The translations under genes were made by a program, and so were the position numbers. The notes under the pieces are model-generated. The model searched no databases. It was not told the DNA's origin and saw only the letters and a program-made list of their open reading frames with translations. 64,000 bases of DNA from Pithys albifrons albifrons (Eukaryota; Chordata; Aves; Passeriformes; Thamnophilidae): positions 1,931,057 through 1,995,056 of the forward strand of contig NC_092463.1 in NCBI RefSeq assembly GCF_047495875.1. The letters run 5' to 3'. This document shows positions 1 through 22,419 of this stretch, piece after piece. Position 1 is the first letter of the stretch. Each line of letters begins with the position of its first letter.

Positions 1-970
1 CCCGCCCGGCCTGGGGCGGGGAAAGGGAGAGGAGAAACCGGGAACTCAGCACAGGGTGACACTTCAACTAACTGTGTGTGTTTATGCAGAAAAAATGAAA
101 GGAAAGTACAATATAACACACACAGAGAAAAGGGGAGAAAGGAAAAAAACTGAAACTCAAAAGAGCTTTAAACTCTAACTATATATATTTATACAGAAAG
201 GAGAAAATTAAAAGGAAACTACAATATAACACACACTGAGAAAAAGGGAGAAAGAAAAAAAAGCCTGGGAACTCAAAACAGGTTTAAAATTTATATATAT
301 TTATACAGAAAAAAGGAAAGTACAATAGAACACACACTAAGAAAAGGGGAGAAAGGAAAAAAAACTGAAACTCAAAAGAGCTTTAAACTCTAACTATATA
401 TATTTATACAGAAAGGAGAAAATTAAAAGGAAACTACAATAGAACACACACTGAGAAAAAGGGTGAAAGGAAAAAAAACCTGGGAACTCAAAACAGGTTT
501 AAAATTTATATATATTTATACAGAAAAGAGAAAAGGAAACTACAATATAACACACACTGAGAAAAAGGAAGAAAGGAAAAAAAGCTGGAAACTCAAAACA
601 GGTTTAAACTTAAATATCTATTTATGCAGAAAAATTAAAAGGAAAGTACAATATAACACACACTGAGAAAAAGGGTGAAAGGAAAAAAACTGGAACTCAA
701 AACAGGTTTAAACTCAAACTAAATATATATATTTATATAGGAAAGAGTAAATTAAAAGGAAACTACAATATATCACACACTGAGAAAAAGGGAGAGAGAA
801 AAAAAACTGGAAACTCAAAACAGGTTTAAACTTTAACTACATATATTTATACTGAAAAGAGAAAATTGAAAAGAAACTACAATAGAACACACACTTAGAA
901 AAGGGGAGAAAGGAAAAAAATCTGGAAACTCAAAATAGATTTAACTTAAACTTTAGCTATATATATTTAT
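1..970. repeat. A-rich ~105-115-bp tandem array in NEMF intron 12
   Basis: About eight or nine diverged copies of a unit containing GGAACTCAAAACAGGTTTAA, ATATATTTATACAGAAA and ACAATATAACACACACTGAG. It reaches the left window edge, apart from a GC-rich first 40 bases. No coding content. Confidence 0.88.
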
Positions 971-1026
971 AGCTAAATCCAAGAGTTAAGTGATTCTGTG
1001 GGAAAATGGCCAACTTGTCTCCTGCA

Positions 1027-1398
1027 GAGACATCCCTGGGAGTGTCCAAGGCCAGGCTGGATGGGATTGGAGCAACCTGGGATGGTGGGAGGTGTCTCTG
1101 CCCATGGAATGAGATGGACTGGAGGGTTCCTTCCAACCCAAACCAATCTGGGATTCATAGAATCAGTTGGGTTGGAAGAGACCTCTGAGATCATCAAGTC
1201 CAACCCTTGATCCAACCCTACTGTGATCACCAGCCCAGGGCACAGAGTGATCACAGTGGGGTTGGATCAAGATGTGGATTCTCACTCAGTGCCACATTCA
1301 CAGAATCACAGAATGGATTGGGTTGATTATCAGATCATGGAACTCAGTGCCACGTCCAGTCTCATCTTAAAAACCTCCATGGTTGGAGAATCCACCAC
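1027..1398 (+). mobile_element. CR1 3'-end fragments
   Basis: CR1 retrotransposon remnants on the plus strand: GGGAGTGTCCAAGGCCAGGC, GCCCATGG and CCTTCCAACCCAAACC, followed by a second CR1-derived piece with GGTTGGAAGAGACCTCTGAG and a GTGATCACCAGCCCAGGGCA block. Confidence 0.85.
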
Positions 1399-2010
1399 AT
1401 TCCATCATCAGTTGAGGGTCCCTTCCCACCCAAACCAGTCTGGGATTCCAGGATCAGTTGAGGGTCCCTTACCACCCAAACCAGCCTGGAATTCCATCAT
1501 CAGTTGAGGGTCCCTTACCACCCAAACCAGCCTGGAATTCCATCATCAGTTGAGGGTCCCTTACCACCCAAACCAGTCTGGGATTCCATCATCAGTTGAG
1601 GGTCCCTTACCACCCAAACCAGTCCGGGATTCCATCATCAGTTGAGGGTCCTTTCCCACCCAAACCAGTCTGGGATTCCATCATCAGTTGAGGGTCCCTT
1701 CCCACCCAAACCAGTCTGGGATTCCATCATCAGTTGAGGGTCCCTTCCAACACAAACCAGTCTGGGATTCCATCATCAGTTGAGGGTCCCTTCCCACCCA
1801 AACCAGTCTGGGATTCCATCATCAGCTGAGGGTCCCTTCCAACCCAAACCAGTCTGGGATTCCATCATCAGTTGAGGGTCCCTTCCAACCCAAACCAGCC
1901 TGGGATTCCATCATCAGTTGAGGGTCCCTTCCAACCCAAACCAGTCTGGGATTCCATCATCAGTTGAGGGTCCCTTCCCACCCAAACCAGTCTGGGATTC
2001 CAGGATCAGT
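1399..2010. repeat. 46-bp minisatellite built from a CR1 tail
   Basis: About 13 copies of a 46-bp unit containing CAGTTGAGGGTCCCTTCC and ACCCAAACCAGTCTGGGATT. This is the CR1 3' end (GGTCCCTTCCAACCCAAACC) amplified in tandem. It ends about 20 bp from NEMF exon 12. Confidence 0.93.
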
Positions 2011-2032
2011 TCAGAACCAACATGTGCCTCAC

Positions 2033-14240
<12,208 letters not shown>

Positions 14241-14439
14241 GACGCCGCCGCCGTCGCCCGCCGGGACCCTCAGAGACCCCGATCCCACAGAATTCCCGGC
14301 CCCGCAGAATTCCCGGCCCCGCACAGGCCGCGGCCCTCAGCGCTCCGGGGCCGCCCTGCGCATGCGCGCAGCGCGCTACGGGTGCCGCCCGCAGCCAATC
14401 CCCGCGCTCCGCGGCCGCACCGGAGCAGGGCCGAGCGCG

Positions 14440-14455
14440 CCGGCAGGGGGCGCTG
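14440..14455 (+). promoter_or_regulatory. CTCF-like binding motif
   Basis: CCGGCAGGGGGCGCTG matches 15 of 16 positions of the CTCF core consensus as I know it (CCASYAGRKGGCRSTV). It lies about 200 bp upstream of the NEMF start codon, at the edge of the minisatellite. This is motif matching only. Confidence 0.5.
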
Positions 14456-14461
14456 TGTGCG

Positions 14462-15230
14462 AGGGGGGGATAGAGGGGTCCGGGTGGGATAAAGGGGATT
14501 GCGGGGGGATAGAGGGGTCCATGTGGGGGATAAAAGGGTCCTGGGTGGGATAAAAGGGTCAATGTGGGGGAAAAAAGGGGATTGAAGGGGGATAAAAGTG
14601 TCCATGTGGGGGATAAAATGGTCCATGTGTGGGATAAAAGGGTCCCGGGTGGGATAAAAGGGTCCATTGGGGGGGAAAAAGGGGATTGCGGAGGGATAAA
14701 AGTGTCCATGTGGGGGATAAAAGGGTCCGGGGTGGGATAAAAGGGTCCCGGGTGGGATAAAAGGGTCCACTGGGGATGATGGACGTGTCCCACATGTGTG
14801 ACAAAAGGGTCCCAGGTGGGATAAAAGGGTCCATTGGGGGTGATAAAAGGGTCCTGGGTGGGATAAAAGGGTCCTGGGTGGGATAAAAGGGTCAATGTGG
14901 GGGATAAAAGGGTCAATGTGGGGGATAAAAGGGGATTGCGGGGGGATAAAAGTGTCCATGTGGGGGATAAAAGGGTCCTGGGTGGGATAAAAGGGTCTCG
15001 AGTGGGATAAAAAGGTCCCGGGTGGGATAAAAGGGTCCCGGGTGGGATAAAAGGGTCCCGGGTGGGATAAAAGGGTTCGTGTGGATGATAAAATGGTTCC
15101 GCGTGGGATAGAAGGGTCCATGTGTGGGATAAAAGGGTCCACCGGGTTACAGAAAGGTCTGTGTGTTACAAAAGGATCCACTGCGTGGAATAAAAGGATC
15201 GATGCACTGCGTGTGACTGAAGGGTCCGTG
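14462..15230. repeat. Minisatellite, ~20-bp GGGTGGGATAAAAGGGTCC unit
   Basis: About 38 imperfect copies of a G-rich unit (GGTGGGATAAAAGGGTCC and GTGGGGGATAAAAGGGTC variants) directly upstream of the NEMF CpG island. It is open in several frames, producing reading frames of up to 363 codons that are artefacts of the repeat. Confidence 0.93.
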
Positions 15231-15575
15231 TGTGTGACAAAAGTGCTCATATGTGTGATAAAAAGGTCTGTGTGTGACAAAAAGTGTCCCGGGTGTGACA
15301 GAAGTGCCTGTGTGTAATAAAAGGGTCCTCCATGTGTGAGAAAAGGGTCCATGAGTGACAAAAGGGTCTGTGTGTGATAAAGTGTCCCCGTGTGGCACTA
15401 AAGGGCAGTGGGTGTGACAAAAAGGGTCCCAGGTCTGGTAGAAGTGTCCCAGGTGTGTGTCCCAGGTGTGTGTCCCAGGTGTGACAAAGGAGTTCATGTT
15501 TGACTGAAGGGTCTGTGTGTGACAAAAGTGTCCCAGGTGTGACAAAAGGGTCTGTGTGTGACAAAAAGTCCCCGG
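15230..15575. repeat. Minisatellite, GTGTGTGACAAAAGGGTC variant
   Basis: Continuation of the upstream array in which the unit drifts to GTGTGTGACAAAAGGGTC and GTGTGTCCCAGGTGTGACAA. It is a transition zone between the two more regular arrays. Confidence 0.85.
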
Positions 15576-16260
15576 GTGTGCCCAAAGTGTCCCCTGTGTG
15601 TGCCCAAAGTGTCCCCTGTGTGTGCCCAAAGTGTCCCGTGTGTGTCCAAAGTGTCCCGTGTGTGTGCCCAAAGTGTCCCCTGTGTGTGCCCAAAGTGTCC
15701 CCTGTGTGTGCCCAAAGTGTCCCGTGTGTGTGCCCAAAGTGTCCCCTGTGTGTGCCCAAAGTGTCCCCTGTGTGTGTCCAAAGTGTCCCGTGTGTGTGCC
15801 CAAAGTGTCCCCTGTGTGTGCCCAAAGTGTCCCTGTGTGTGCCCAAAGTGTCCCGTGTGTGCCCAAAGTGTCCCCCGTGTGTGCCCAAAGTGTCCCGGGT
15901 GTGCCCAAACTGTCCTGGGTGTGCCCAAAGTGTCCCCTGTGTGTGCCCAAAGTGTCCCTGTGTGTGCCCAAAGTGTCCCTGTGTGTGCCCAAAGTGTCCG
16001 TGTGTGCCCAAAGTGTCCCGTGTGTGTGCCCAAAGTGTCCGTGTGTGCCCAAAGTGTCCCGTGTGTGCCCAAAGTGTCCTCTGTGTGTGCCCAAAGTGTC
16101 CCATGTGTGCCCAAAGTGTCCGTGTGTGCCCAAAGTGTCCCTGTGTGTGCCCAAAGTGTCCCCCGTGTGTGCCCAAAGTGTCCGTGTGTGCCCAAAGTGT
16201 CCGTGTGTGTCCAAAGTGTCCCGGGGTGTGCCCAAAGTGTCCCGGGTGTGCCCAAAGGGT
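15575..16260. repeat. Minisatellite, GTGTGTGCCCAAAGTGTCCC unit
   Basis: About 33 copies of an 18-22-bp unit with highly uniform sequence. It runs without a break into the first 159-bp unit at 16,260, and a sequence of the same type (GTGTGTGCCCAAA) occurs once in each 159-bp unit. Confidence 0.93.
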
Positions 16261-16261
16261 G

Positions 16262-16870
16262 CCAGGGGGAGGCGCTGTGTTAGAGGGAGATTTTGGGTTG
16301 TAAAAGGTGTTTTTGGTGTGTGTAGGGGTGTGTTGTTGTTTCGGAGGGAGCAAAAAGAATCCCGCGTGTCTCTGTGTTGCCCAGGCTGGGCTGGATGTGA
16401 GGGTGATGTGTCCGTGTGTGCCCAAAAGCTGCCAGGGGGAGGCGCTGTGTTCGCGGGAGATTTTGGGTTGCAAAAGGTGTTTTTTGAGTGTGGTGGGTGT
16501 GTTTTTGTTCAAAATGGATCCCGCGTGTCTCTGTATTGCCCAGGCTGGGCTGGATGTGCGAATAAAGTGTCTGCGTGTGCCCAAAGGCTGCCAGGGGGAG
16601 GCGCTGTGTTCGCGTGTGATTTTGGGTTGTAAAAGGTGTTTTTTGAGTGGGGTGGGTGTATTTTATGTCAAACAGGATCCCGCGTGTCTGTGTGTTGCCC
16701 AGGCTGGGCTGGATGTAGGAATAAAGTGTCGGTGTGTTGCCAAAGGGTGCCAGGGGGAGGCGCTGTGTTCGCGTGTGATTTTGGGTTGTAAAAGGTGTTT
16801 TTGGAGTGGGGTGGGTGCGTTCTGGGTCAAAAAGGAGCCCGCGTGTCTCTGTGTTGCCCAGGCTAAGCTG
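16262..16870. repeat. 159-bp tandem array of the 7SL 3' end and flank
   Basis: Four units carry the 7SL 3' terminal segment. The anchor GTGTTGCCCAGGCTGGGCTG or its close variant starts at 16,374, 16,533, 16,692 and 16,851, exactly 159 bp apart. The last belongs to the real gene, where it reads GCTAAGC rather than GCTGGGC. Each unit also contains GCCAGGGGGAGGCGCTGTGT and TTTTGGGTTGTAAAAGGTG (16,262-16,277, 16,432, 16,591 and 16,750 for the first motif). Terminator T-runs are kept in the first and fourth units and shortened in the middle two. Confidence 0.92.
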
Positions 16871-17132
16871 GAGGGGCTGTTCACAGGCGCGATCCCGCTA
16901 CTGACCGCCACGGGAGCTTTGACCTGCTCCGTGTCCGACCTGGGCCGGTTCACCCCTCCTTAGTCAACCTGGTGTCCCGCAGCTCCCCGCGGGTCACCAT
17001 ATTGATGGCGGCCTTAGCTTGGACGCCCGCTCGGCACAGCGCGCTGCAGCCCAGAACTCCTGGGCTCAAGCGATCCGTCGGGCTCAGCCTCCCCGGCAGC
17101 TGGGACTACAGGCGCGCGCCACCGCGCCCGGC
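16830..17132 (-). ncRNA. RN7SL: 7SL RNA gene (signal recognition particle RNA)
   Basis: RNA scaffold of the signal recognition particle, which targets ribosomes making secretory proteins to the ER. The minus strand begins GCCGGGCGCGGTGGCGCG and is about 303 nt long, the usual 7SL size. Diagnostic segments in order: the Alu-domain start, TGTAGTCCCAGCT, GGATCGCTTGAGC, ATCAATATGGTGACC, GGAGGGGTGAACCGGCCCAG, GGAGCAGGTCAAAGCTCCCG (helix 8 / SRP54 region), GGGATCGCGCCTGTGAA and AGCCTGGGCAACA. A run of five T at 16,833-16,829 is the expected Pol III terminator. The S domain is nearly identical to human 7SL as I recall it, and arm changes look compensated, so I infer a functional gene rather than a pseudogene. 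In human, RN7SL genes also lie between NEMF and ARF6, supporting orthology. Bird genomes lack Alu elements, so this is not an Alu copy. Confidence 0.93.
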
Positions 17133-17214
17133 GATGGGAGCGCGGCCGGGAAGGGACATGGAGCGGCCCCGGCACCGCCCCGGGACAGCCCCGACACCGC
17201 CCCGGCCCGCCCCT

Positions 17215-18360
17215 GCCTCCGCCTCCTCCTCCTTCTCTGCCTCGTCCTTCTCCTTCCCCTCCTCCTCCTTGTCTGCTTCCTCCTTCTCCTCCTCCTTCTT
17301 CTCCAGCTCATTCTCCTCCTCCTCCTCCTCCTCCTCCTCCTCCTTCTCCTTCTCCAGCTCATTCTCCTCCTCCTCCTCCTCCTTCTCCTCCTCCTTCTCC
17401 TTCTCCAGCTCATTCTCCTTCTCCTCCTTCTCCTTCTTCTCCTTTTCCTTCTTCTTCAGCTCATTCTCCTTCTCCTCCTTCTCCTCCTTCTCCTCCTTCT
17501 CCTCCTTCTCCTTCTCCTCCTCCTCCTCCTCCTCCTTCTCCAGCTCATTCTCCTTCTCCTCCTTCTCCTCCTTCTCCTTTTCCTTCTTCTTCTCCTCCTC
17601 CTTCTCCTTCTCCAGCTCATTCTCCTTCTCCTCCTTCTCCTCCTTCTCCTCCTTCTCCTCCTTCTCCTCCTTCTCCTTTTCCTTCTCCCTCTCCTTCTCC
17701 TCCTTCTCCTTTTCCTTCTCCCTCTCCTTCTCCTCCTTCTCCTTTTCCTTCTCCCTCTCCTTCTCCTCCTTCTCCTTTTCCTTCTCCCTCTCCTTCTCCT
17801 CCTTCTCCTTCTCCAGCTCATTCTCCTTCTCCTCCTTCTCCTTTTCCTTCTTCTTCTCCTTCTCCTCCTCCTTCTCCAGCTCCTTCTCCTTCTCCTCTTT
17901 CTCCATCTTCCATGTCTCCCTCTCTTTTGCCCTCCATCCCCTTCTCCTTCCTTCCCCCATCCCATTACCCTTCCCCCCCGCTTCCCTCTTTCCCTCCTCC
18001 CTTTCTCCTTTCCCACTTCCCCTCTCCCACTTTTCCCCTTCCCACCCTCTCCTTCCCCCTTTCCCTTTCCCATTTTCCATTCTCCTTTTCCCCACTCCTT
18101 ACCCTTCTTCTCCTCCTCTTTCTCCTCCTCCTCACCATTGTCTCCCTCTCTTTTGCCTTCCATCCTTTTCTCCTTCCTGCCTGTTTCCCATTACCCTTTT
18201 CCCCCTCCTTCCCTCCTCCCTTTCTCCTTTCCCCCTTTCCCTTTTCCCCTTTCCTCCTTCCCCTTTTTCCCTTCCCCTTTTTCCCTTCCCCTTCCCTGTT
18301 TTTCTTCCCCCTTTTTCCTCCCTTTCTCTTTCTTCCCCTCATTCGCCTTCCTCCTTTTCC
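17215..18360. repeat. Polypyrimidine (TCC/TTC)n tract upstream of 7SL
   Basis: About 1.1 kb of almost pure C/T on the plus strand. 17,215-17,915 is regular (TCC)n and (TTC)n with a recurring interruption TTCTCCAGCTCATTCTCC; 17,915-18,360 is looser pyrimidine-rich sequence. It gives long low-complexity reading frames (Ser/Phe, Leu, Arg or Glu/Lys runs) that are not genes. Such mirror-symmetric tracts can form triplex DNA. Confidence 0.95.
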
Positions 18361-18589
18361 TCAGGGGCTCCTCTCTGGGCTCAGGGGCAGCTCTGCCCCG
18401 TGGAGCTCCTCTGCCAGCTGCTTGTTGTGTCCTGCTCAGCTGCTCCAGGATCCCCCTGAGCTCCCCCCTGGCAGGAGCTGTGCTCTGAGCAGGGAGCTGT
18501 GGGCAAGCCAAGCTCCAGCCTCCAAAAAAACCCGGCTTGGGGATCCCACTGAGCTCCAGAACATCCCCCTGCGAGGGTCAGGAACTCAC

Positions 18590-18670
18590 AGAACACCCTG
18601 AGCTGGAAGGGACCCACGAGGATCACTGAGTCCAACCCATGGCCCTGCACAGGACACCCCAAATATCACA
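18590..18670 (-). mobile_element. CR1 fragment, short
   Basis: GAGCTGGAAGGGACCCACGA and CACTGAGTCCAACCCATGGC are CR1 3'-end sequence on the minus strand. Confidence 0.65.
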
Positions 18671-18740
18671 CCATGTGCCTCATTAATCCTACACTCGTTA
18701 AGACTTCAGGACTCTCCAGGCTGATGTTGCCATGGTGGTG

Positions 18741-18878
18741 ATCCAGGATTTGGGCACACAGAGGTTTGGTCAGGCTGTGGCTCCTCCCTACATTTCCTTT
18801 GCTCCCAAAAACACGCTGGGAAAGGAGGGCCCAGATTGTTTGCCAGTTACTGCCAAGACATTTTGAGGTGCTTAAGGT

Positions 18879-18914
<36 letters not shown>

Positions 18915-18985
18915 CAAACAAACCAACCAACCAACCAACCAACCAACCAACCAACCAACCAACCAACCCACAACAAACCAAAACC
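18741..18985. repeat. Interspersed repeat with (AATC)n(AACC)n tail
   Basis: A ~130-bp block (GATTTGGGCACACAGAGG ... TTTTGAGGTGCTTAAGGTAC) ends in (AATC)n then (AACC)n, and is followed by a CR1. The same arrangement is found at 61,829-62,040. It looks like a short retroelement with a microsatellite tail; the family was not identified. Confidence 0.75.
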
Positions 18986-18989
18986 AAAC

Positions 18990-19400
18990 AGTCTGGAATC
19001 ACAGAATCCCAGAATGGTTTGGGTTGGAAGGGACATCAAAGCCCATCCAGTGCCACCCCTGCCATGGGCAGGGACACCTCCCACCAGCCCAGGCTGCTCC
19101 AAGCCCTGTCCAACCTGGCCTGGGACACTCCCAGGGATCCAGGGGCAGCCCCAGCTTCTCTGGGCACCTGTGCCAGGGCCTGCCCACCCTCCCACACACC
19201 AATTCCTCCCCAGTATCCCCCCCAGCCCTGCCCTCTGGCAGTGGGAAGCCATTCCCTGTGTCCTGTCCCTCCATCTCTTGTCCCCAGTCCCTCTCCAGCT
19301 CTCCTGGAGCCCCTTCAGGCCCTGCCAGAGGCTCTCAGGTGTCCCTGGAGCCTTCTCTTCTCCCGGTTTCTCCAGAGTTTTCCTGCTGGGAGGCCACTGT
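18990..19400 (-). mobile_element. CR1 3'-end fragment
   Basis: Minus-strand CR1: GGTTTGGGTTGGAAGGGACA, CATGGGCAGGGACACCTCCC, GGCACCTGTGCCAGGGCCTG, and further 5' sequence to GAGCCTTCTCTTCTCC. Confidence 0.92.
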
Positions 19401-20360
19401 GGAAGAAGAGCCCCTCCTGCTTCCACAGGGGGCTGGAGGAACACCAGGACAAGTCTGATGATAAATGTGGGATTTCCAGCAGTTCTTCAGGACCATTTCC
19501 ACACAGAGGGACCTGCTGCAGTCAGAGCACTCTCCAGCACTCCCTTCCCACCTCTGCTCCTGCCTGTTCCATCCTGGGAAGATCCCAGGCTGTGTTTGAA
19601 GCCTCAGCACACACACACCCCCTTTGGAGGCTGCAGGATTCGTTTCCTGCCAATCCCAGATATTTGCACGGACTCAGGAGCTGCAGAATTGCAGGAAACG
19701 GGGCTGAGACATCCATGGGGACAATTCCCACCCCTCCCTGTCCCCAGGCAGGAGTGACCACAGCTCTCTTACCAGGGGACACTTGGCCCATTGTGTCAGT
19801 ATCTCAGGGACAGATCTCCCCATTGTTCCAGCCAGGGCAGAATTTGTTTTCACAACAGAAGGATTTATCTGCCACAGATACCAAACCCACAGCCTTGTTA
19901 TGTTCCCTCTTCCTTCCTTGGAAAGCCACAAAGCTCTTTGAAGGATCAGGACAACAAAAGGCCTTTCCCATCTCCCTCTGCCAAAGGAGAGAGCAAAGAT
20001 GGGCTTTTATTAACACAGGTTTGGGCTGATGATCCAAAAGGAATGGAATTTCATTTGTGTTCGAGTGTCAATCCATTCCCTCAAGGTCTGACTAACCAAA
20101 CACGTGGATCTCTGGACAGGACATGCCAACACAGCTGCTCAAATCCATGGAAAACAATAAGTGCAAACCTTGGCACCTGCTCTGCCTGCAAGTCCCTTTA
20201 TGGACCACGACAGACAAGGAGCAGCCAGGCCCAGGTGAGTTACCACAAAGCCCTACAGATATTTATTATCTTTTTTCCCCCCAGGTTTAATCCCTAATCA
20301 CTTTATAACCATAATTGCTTTTTATTCTCCAGGCTGTAAATCAACAATGTACAACAGGGA
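19401..20360. other. Intergenic, nothing recognised
   Basis: Unique sequence without a splice-framed exon or repeat that I can name. Confidence 0.5.
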
Positions 20361-20369
20361 CACTGACTT

Positions 20370-20530
20370 TAAAAAAATTCAACTTACTTTTAAAATATTC
20401 AACCCACCTTTATAATATTCAACTCCCTTTTAAAATATTCAACCCCCTTTTAAAATATTCAACTCCCTTTTAAAATATTTAACTTTCTTTTCAAATATTT
20501 AACTTTCTTTTCAAATATTTAACTTCTCCA
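20370..20530. repeat. 20-bp AT-rich tandem repeat
   Basis: About eight copies of TTTTAAAATATTCAACTCCC and variants. Confidence 0.9.
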
Positions 20531-21319
20531 GGCTGCCCAGTAACTCACTGGGGGTTACCAAGGGCCCCAGAAGGGTTTTAATTCCTAAGCAGGTGTGGGA
20601 AACTGAACCCTTTCTAAGAGCTCAGGTTTTCCAGGTAACATCTTTGGGCATTTTAAGTGCTTTTGTTGGGTATCTGACCTTGAAAATCATCCAGCAACAC
20701 AAGGCCCTGTGCTGTATCAAGCAAATAGTGCCCCAAAGATGCATTTCTGTCCCTGGGGGTGGTCACAGGGTGTGGATTTATATCAATTTTATATCAATTT
20801 ATATCACCTGAGCACTGAGGTGAAGGATCTGCCTTTCCCAGGCCACCACCCCTCCTTTGGTGCCACATTCCTCTGTCACAGCCAATTCACTCACAAGAAC
20901 TTCTCTTTCAAACCTTCCTGCACTGGGACAAATTCCCATTTTAAAGGCTCATCCCTTTGGAATTCCCACTGTGTTACCTCCTGGCTCTCCAGGGGCTCTG
21001 CAGGGACTCAGCACTGGGATTGCTCACCCCACAAAGCCATTTGAGCTTTCCCAAAGTTATGCCATTCCCACTCTGCTTCCTGTTTCCCATCCTTGCTGTC
21101 CATGCAGGGAAAGCCACACTGGAATGTTCCAAAAGCAGGTGGTGCTCCCTCTCTCTCTCTCTCCAGCTTCTCCCTATTCCCTGCAGGGCTGGGAAACCTG
21201 AGCTGACCTGCCCAGGGTTCGTTAGTGACTAATTGGAGATCTCAACTCCCCAAAGTGCTGATTTCTCACTTGTCCTCCTGCTCTGTCATCCTAAAGAGCA
21301 GGAAGAATTCCTTCAAAAA

Positions 21320-21606
21320 CACGTGCCAGTTCCTGTGAAATCTCCCTAAAAACACACACCAGACACCTGTAAAATCTCCCTAAAAACACACACCAGAACC
21401 TGTAAAATCTCCCTAAAAACACACACCAGAACCTGTCAAATCTCCCTAAAAACACACACCAGAGCCTGTCAAATCTCCCTAAAAACACACACCAGAACCT
21501 GTCAAATCTCCCTAAAAACACACACCAGAACCTGTGAAATCTCCCTAAAAACACACACCAGAACCTGTGAAATCTCCCTAAAAACACACACCAGAGCCTG
21601 TAAAAT
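21320..21606. repeat. 33-bp tandem repeat
   Basis: About 8.5 copies of a unit containing AATCTCCCTAAAAACACACA and CCAGAACCTGT. The period is a multiple of three, so the minus strand shows an open FWCVFLGRFDR-type repeat frame that I regard as an artefact. Confidence 0.93.
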
Positions 21607-22311
21607 CCTCCTGCACAGAGAGTGAGGACAGGAAGTTTTCCTGAAGGGCAGGGAGGATCCTCAGAAACAAATCCCAGTGCAGGTGGAAAAACATCTGCCT
21701 GAGTGGATCCCATTTCTCTTCCTGAGGGAAAACTTTTCCCTGTGCTGGTGACAGGGACAGAATTCCCAGAGAGTGTGGGGTCTCCCCCAATGGAGCTATT
21801 CCAGGACCACCTGGACACAACCCCGTACCAGGGATGACCCAGAGCAGGGAGGTGGCACCAGGGGACCCACTGTGGTCCCTTCCAACCACATCCCCACTTA
21901 AGTCTGGGCTTTCCTCTGTGAGCAGCTGCAGCTCCACCACTTCTCCTTGCCAGGATTTGGGGTGTGGATGATGGGAAGACCAACTCTGGATGATCCAGAG
22001 GGTCACAGAGCCTGGAGTAAACACGGCTGCTCTTGGCCACAGACCCGCCCAGGGCAGGACACAGGGCAGGAGAGGAGCAGGTCTGAGCTGGCAGAGGGAG
22101 AACAGAGGTTGGAACAGCCTCTCCTTGCTGTGTCAAGCACGGGCAGGTTGGACTCTGAGTCATGGGAAGGGCCTGTCCCCAGGGATGGGCTCCACTTTGG
22201 CCCCAGGGCAGGAGCAGCTGGCACTGGGACACATCCAGGTATCCCACAGCCCCCAGCACTCCCAGTTTAGCAGGAGGAAAAGGGGAGGGGGAGCTCTGGA
22301 AAGCTGTGACA

Positions 22312-22372
22312 GGGGCAAAGCCAAGTGAAAGGGGCAAAGCCAAGTGAAAGGGGCAAAGCCAAGTGAAAGGGC
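22312..22372. repeat. 19-bp tandem repeat, three copies
   Basis: GGGCAAAGCCAAGTGAAAG repeated three times at the edge of a CR1 composite. Confidence 0.85.
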
Positions 22373-22419
22373 AATCCCCACCTGCACCCAACCCCCAGGG
22401 AGGAGGGACAAGGCTCCAA

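Noticed and set aside
14270..16632. Open frames of 344-445 codons (FIPPGTLLSHPG, CPKCPVCVPK, HTGTLWAHTG repeats)
   Set aside because: All are translations of the minisatellites upstream of NEMF; the Cys-rich look of one frame is a repeat effect, not a metallothionein-like protein.
16830..17132. Alu element
   Set aside because: The match includes the full S domain that Alu lacks, and Alu elements are absent from birds; it is the 7SL RNA gene itself.
16972..18488. Open frames of ~490 codons rich in Ser/Phe or Leu, and Arg/Glu-Lys frames on the other strand
   Set aside because: They start inside the 7SL gene and run through the polypyrimidine tract; low complexity in every frame.
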